NCBI GenBank assembly: GCA_025153755.1
Contig: JAOALD010000002.1
Location: forward strand, 434,001 to 498,000
Direction of reading: 5' to 3'
DNA from: SAR92 clade bacterium H921
GTDB lineage: Bacteria > Pseudomonadota > Gammaproteobacteria > Pseudomonadales > Porticoccaceae
DNA: 64,000 nucleotides
The notes under the pieces were generated by a model, which was given only the letters and a program-made list of their open reading frames with translations, was not told the DNA's origin and did not search any database. Positions 60,851 to 64,000 of this stretch are shown in pieces; within the stretch, counting starts at the first letter, position 1; each line of letters starts with the position of its first letter. The position numbers were made by a program, and so were the translations under genes.

Positions 60851-61366
60851 CTAATTTTTGACTGGACGCTTTTGCAGTTTTCTCTGCAGTGTTCTGCGGT
60901 GCATGCCCAAACTGCGGGCGGTAGCCGAAATGTTGCCAGCGTTTTCATTGAGTACACGCTGAATATGTTCCCATTCTAGCCTGTTTACCGAGAGCGGAGC
61001 CTGCTCAAGGGTAACGTTGCCGGCACTGCTTTCAAAGGCGCCAATAATTTCGTTGACTCCGGCTGGCTTGCACAGGTAATTTACAGCCCCCAATTTTATT
61101 GCTTCGACCGCCGTAGAAATACTAGAGTAACCAGTTAGTATCACCACCTTAATATCAGGTTGAAGGGCGCAAAGTTGCTGTAAGATTAATAGCCCAGATT
61201 CCTGTTCAAGCTTCAAATCAAGTACCACACGATGAATAGATTGGTCGCAGCGAGCTAGTGCTTCTTCAGTATTAGTTGCGGTTATTACCTGATCGCCGCG
61301 GCGAACAAGCATTCGCGCAAGTACTGAGCTAAAAACAGTGTCATCGTCGATTAGTAGGTAGTTCAT
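60851..61366 (-). CDS. RegA/PrrA/RoxR-type response regulator
   Basis: 171 residues, typical for this family. The receiver domain has the acidic pocket in LLIDDDTVF and phosphorylatable Asp50 in VVLDLKLEQESG. The C-terminal Fis-type helix-turn-helix ends SLGMHRRTLQRKLQKRPVKN, nearly invariant in RegA/PrrA/ActR. It binds DNA to control respiration, carbon and electron-flow genes in relatives. The start overlaps the kinase stop (ATGA). Confidence 0.9.
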   Translation of the reverse strand: MNYLLIDDDTVFSSVLARMLVRRGDQVITATNTEEALARCDQSIHRVVLDLKLEQESGLLILQQLCALQPDIKVVILTGYSSISTAVEAIKLGAVNYLCKPAGVNEIIGAFESSAGNVTLEQAPLSVNRLEWEHIQRVLNENAGNISATARSLGMHRRTLQRKLQKRPVKN

Positions 61367-62631
61367 CTAGCACCTTGCTCTAAGGGTAAGCGAATGTGCG
61401 TCAATGTGCCGGGCTCTGAATTGGGCGCATTTTGCAGGCTCACAGAGCCACCAAATCTGGATACTGTGGCCTGTGATAAAAATAGGCCAAGGCCAAGACC
61501 ATCAGCCTTATCGGTAACAAATGCCTGTCCGAGTCGGTCAATCTCGCCCATATCCAAGCCTGCACCATAATCACGTATTTCAATACTGGCGGTGGTTGCA
61601 TCCCAGCTTAGACAGACGTCGACGTTGGGGCTAGCATCTGCAGCATTATTTAGTAAATTAAGAATCGATTGGGCAATAGTGGGTTCGAACACAGCACTGC
61701 GTTCGGGACTATCTATAAACCTTATGTTAGCGGTCAGATGTGGCCGCATAAGCTGCCAGCGTTCAAGCAGTCCAGCAAAATAGGACTTTACTACTTGGGG
61801 CTCCGACTGTTTTGATTGTGACTGTTCGGCAGTAGTCAACAGCTGTTTTAAAGTGCTTTTACACTGGGCTATTTGCTGGTTTAGGAGAATGAGGTCCTGA
61901 TTATTTGGTGCGTCAGCTATCATTTCATCCACCAGTAGTTTCATGGTATTTAAAGGTGTGCCAAGCTCATGGGCTGTGCCGGCTGCCAAGGTACCTATTG
62001 CCAGCAACTGCTCATTGCGAAGTTGCTCCTCGCGTTGCAGAGCGAGAGCCTGTTGTTGAATTTTTAAAGCAGTTGCCATTCGGCTAATAAAGTAAATGAT
62101 AATGCCGGTACTGACGGCAAAGTTAGCCCACATACCTAGAATATGTAGGCTGCCATTACTGTTAGCATGGTGGTCGCTGGGGGCAATGGCGGCAATTGGC
62201 ATATAAAATTTTAGTAACAGGCTATAGGCACCTAAGGCAGTAACTGCGATTAAAATACTGTATTGCCGCGATACCGTAATCGCAGCAATACTGATGGGAA
62301 TTAAATAGTATGAAATGAATGGATTAGAGGCGCCGCCACTAAAGTATAGCAATACGGAAAAGAACAGGATATCAGCCAGTAAGTGAATAAAGAATTCATT
62401 GTCTGCGATGGGCACTGATATGCGACTGCGGTGCCAGGTAGCCACAGTAAAGGAAGCATAAATAGTTAGCACGATTGCAATGGCGTTGGCAGGCAGACCA
62501 ATCGGATTGATGACTGTAAAGTAAATCAGAGCCGCTACCTGACCAACCAACACAACACCGCGAATCAAGCTGAGGCGGAAAAGATTTTGTCGTGGGGCCG
62601 AATAGATCTGCTGGCGGTTATTTGAGCTCAT
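61363..62631 (-). CDS. RegB/PrrB/RoxS-type redox-sensing histidine kinase
   Basis: 422 residues with about six membrane segments in residues 20-185. The quinone-binding heptapeptide of RegB (GGxxNPF) is present as GGASNPF at 99-105. The H-box is GTAAHELGTPLN with His221, and the redox Cys of RegB is matched by Cys257 in QQIAQCKSTL. The ATPase domain has N (LNLLNNAADA), G1 (DYGAGLD) and G2 (GLGLGLF) boxes. It should phosphorylate the overlapping regulator in response to quinone redox state. Confidence 0.9.
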   Translation of the reverse strand: MSSNNRQQIYSAPRQNLFRLSLIRGVVLVGQVAALIYFTVINPIGLPANAIAIVLTIYASFTVATWHRSRISVPIADNEFFIHLLADILFFSVLLYFSGGASNPFISYYLIPISIAAITVSRQYSILIAVTALGAYSLLLKFYMPIAAIAPSDHHANSNGSLHILGMWANFAVSTGIIIYFISRMATALKIQQQALALQREEQLRNEQLLAIGTLAAGTAHELGTPLNTMKLLVDEMIADAPNNQDLILLNQQIAQCKSTLKQLLTTAEQSQSKQSEPQVVKSYFAGLLERWQLMRPHLTANIRFIDSPERSAVFEPTIAQSILNLLNNAADASPNVDVCLSWDATTASIEIRDYGAGLDMGEIDRLGQAFVTDKADGLGLGLFLSQATVSRFGGSVSLQNAPNSEPGTLTHIRLPLEQGAR

Positions 62632-62756
62632 CCACTGATGGTATCAGAAATGCTGAGCAGTCTGTGTGGCAAATTGTCGCAATTGATCTCTCCCAGTGGT
62701 GGTAGAACGGCAAAGCGGTTACTATGGCGGCAAATTGGTAGACAGAGTGTTACACC

Positions 62757-63122
62757 ATGCATCCATTGTCCGACGACTTGCAAGAAAATCTTGATCGACT
62801 AGTTGTAGAGAGCCTCGAGAATGGCTGCATCTGGGGTTTAAAGGATAGCAAGGATAACTGGGCATTGGTTGGCTCAACCGATAATGACAACATAGATGTT
62901 ATACCGTTCTGGTCCGCTCAGGAATTGGCACAGAGACTGTGCACTGGCGACTGGGATGTCTATCAACCTGTGGCTATAGAGATGGAGGAGTTTCTCGATG
63001 ACTGGCTGCCTGGTATGCACGCAGATGTTTTAATGGTTGGTATTAACTGGAATGAAGATCTTGATGGTCAAGAGATGGAGCCTCTAGATGTACTTGAGGA
63101 GTTTGAGGCCGAATTGGACTAG
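62757..63122 (+). CDS. DUF2750-family protein
   Basis: 121 residues, acidic and soluble. CIWGLKDSKDNWALVGSTDN, VIPFWSAQELAQRLC and VAIEMEEFLDDWLPGM follow the DUF2750 pattern. Function is unknown. It is divergent from the RegB-type kinase, 125 bp away. Confidence 0.8.
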   Translation: MHPLSDDLQENLDRLVVESLENGCIWGLKDSKDNWALVGSTDNDNIDVIPFWSAQELAQRLCTGDWDVYQPVAIEMEEFLDDWLPGMHADVLMVGINWNEDLDGQEMEPLDVLEEFEAELD

Positions 63123-63170
63123 TAGTTTAAAAAGTAACTTAAAAATTGTAATAACGAATTAGAGCGAGTA

Positions 63171-63872
63171 ATGTTTTTAGATCCATTCCACAGCAGTAAT
63201 GAAAATTTGATTAGTATTAGTGCCGAACAGGCCAGTAGTTTTGCCAAATCGGTAAGCAATGACTTTAATCCCATTCACGATGTCGACAGCAAACGTTTCT
63301 GTGTCCCGGGGGATTTACTTTTTGCACTGGTATTGCAGCGTTATGGGCTAAGTAAGAAGATGTCATTCAATTTCTCTGGCATGGTGCAGGCAGATACCCA
63401 ATTAGTCTTTCCACACAATCCTGGCAATGAGTTCGAAATTCTGGATAGTCGTGGAAAATGCTATTTACAGGTAAGTCGAAATGGTGAGTCGACTGATGAT
63501 TTGGCTGTTATTGAGCAGCTGATAAAACGTTATGTGTTTTTCTCTGGGCAAAACTTTCCCTATATTTTGCAGCCCTTGATGGAACAGAAAAATGTCATGA
63601 TAAACCCCCAGCGCCCCCTGGCTATTTATCATGCGATGTCCTTGCAGTTTGATACATTGAATCTAAATGAGCCTGGCGTTGAGCTGGCCGAGACCAGTCT
63701 TGAGGTCAACGGAAAACGCGGAGATGGCGAGTTTAACTTTCGTCTTATGAATGGTGAGCAAGTCGTTGGTTGTGGGGTTAAAAAAATAATCCTCAGCGGC
63801 CTGCGTGAATATGAAAAAGAAGCTATGGATAAAATGGTTGCCGACTACTTAAGGTGGGCCTCACAGTCCTAA
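63171..63872 (+). CDS. DUF3581-family protein
   Basis: 233 residues. [22 protein letters not shown] and [20 protein letters not shown] are characteristic of DUF3581, a family found mainly in gammaproteobacteria. The DFNPIHD segment resembles the catalytic segment of MaoC/hot-dog hydratases, so a hot-dog fold acting on acyl groups is possible. It follows DUF2750 by 48 bp. Its TAA stop overlaps the convergent uvrA stop. Confidence 0.8.
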   Translation: MFLDPFHSSNENLISISAEQASSFAKSVSNDFNPIHDVDSKRFCVPGDLLFALVLQRYGLSKKMSFNFSGMVQADTQLVFPHNPGNEFEILDSRGKCYLQVSRNGESTDDLAVIEQLIKRYVFFSGQNFPYILQPLMEQKNVMINPQRPLAIYHAMSLQFDTLNLNEPGVELAETSLEVNGKRGDGEFNFRLMNGEQVVGCGVKKIILSGLREYEKEAMDKMVADYLRWASQS

Positions 63873-64000
63873 CTCGCCAAAAGTCCCTTTAAAAAGTGCC
63901 CCGTGTGGGAACCCTTAATCTCGGCTACCTCCTCTGGTGTGCCTGCCGCAACAATCTGCCCCCCTCCTGAGCCGCCTTCTGGCCCTAAATCGACAATCCA
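63869..64000 (-). CDS. uvrA: UvrABC excinuclease subunit A, C-terminal 43 residues
   Basis: The minus-strand frame enters at base 64000 and ends at TAG 63871-63869. It reads [20 protein letters not shown], then [18 protein letters not shown], the highly conserved UvrA C-terminus after the second ATPase site. The rest lies outside the window. UvrA is the damage-recognising ATPase of nucleotide excision repair. The stop overlaps the DUF3581 stop (CTAA). Confidence 0.95.
   Translation of the reverse strand, partial: WIVDLGPEGGSGGGQIVAAGTPEEVAEIKGSHTGHFLKGLLAS

Overview
The window reads as chromosome of a heterotrophic marine gammaproteobacterium, probably of the SAR92/Porticoccaceae type. The grounds are three TonB-dependent receptors, two BCCT osmolyte transporters, a DMSP-degradation (ddd) cluster, a tetrameric sarcosine oxidase, and gammaproteobacterial core genes (ilvIHC-pssA-leuA, holD-like/rimI, RegBA-type regulators, DUF3581, uvrA). 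The lineage is inferred from gene content only. No insertion sequence, prophage, integrase, CRISPR array or rRNA was seen.

Layout. 1-1.5 kb: the start of a HupE/UreJ-like gene whose start codon lies in an 18-bp tandem repeat, behind two SurA/PpiC-like genes. 1.6-7.7 kb: two related TonB-dependent receptors separated by 1 kb that holds a start-less reading frame and a possible 39-residue gene. 8-11.9 kb: amino-acid permease, dimethylargininase-like hydrolase, Rieske oxygenase and a START-like protein. 12-15 kb: tRNA-Asp, tRNA-Val, queD, an MFS transporter and a CvfB-like RNA-binding protein. 15.4-20.2 kb: a third receptor and a TPR-sulfotransferase. 20.3-28.9 kb: a BCCT-linked catabolic island (Ldh-family oxidoreductase, LysR, aldehyde dehydrogenase, M19 dipeptidase homologue, BCCT, a 587-residue unknown and a DUF3726-like protein).

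28.9-37.8 kb: the ddd cluster. dddT-dddB-dddC-iclR-lysR runs divergently from dddD. DddT imports DMSP, DddD turns it into DMS and a 3-hydroxypropionate product, DddB oxidises that to malonate semialdehyde, and DddC makes acetyl-CoA. 37.7-46.3 kb: a DksA/TraR-like protein, a LysR regulator, a methionine-rich outer-membrane protein, soxBDAG and purU (sarcosine demethylation and one-carbon balance). 46.4-50.4 kb: a possible small gene, a lytic transglycosylase lipoprotein, a Baeyer-Villiger-type monooxygenase and a lipoprotein amidohydrolase.

50.5-64 kb is core biosynthesis: ilvI-ilvH-ilvC behind a structured leader, a tyrosine-phosphatase-like gene, pssA, leuA behind a leader peptide with five consecutive Leu codons, a HolD-like gene with rimI, nfeD-slipin, a glycine-zipper lipoprotein, a RegB/RegA redox two-component pair, DUF2750, DUF3581 and the 3' end of uvrA. 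The best leads for new biology are the BCCT island with its two unknown proteins, the leuA leader, the ilvI leader switch and the ddd control region. Four of eight convergent gene pairs have overlapping stop codons, three of them sharing a single CTAG.
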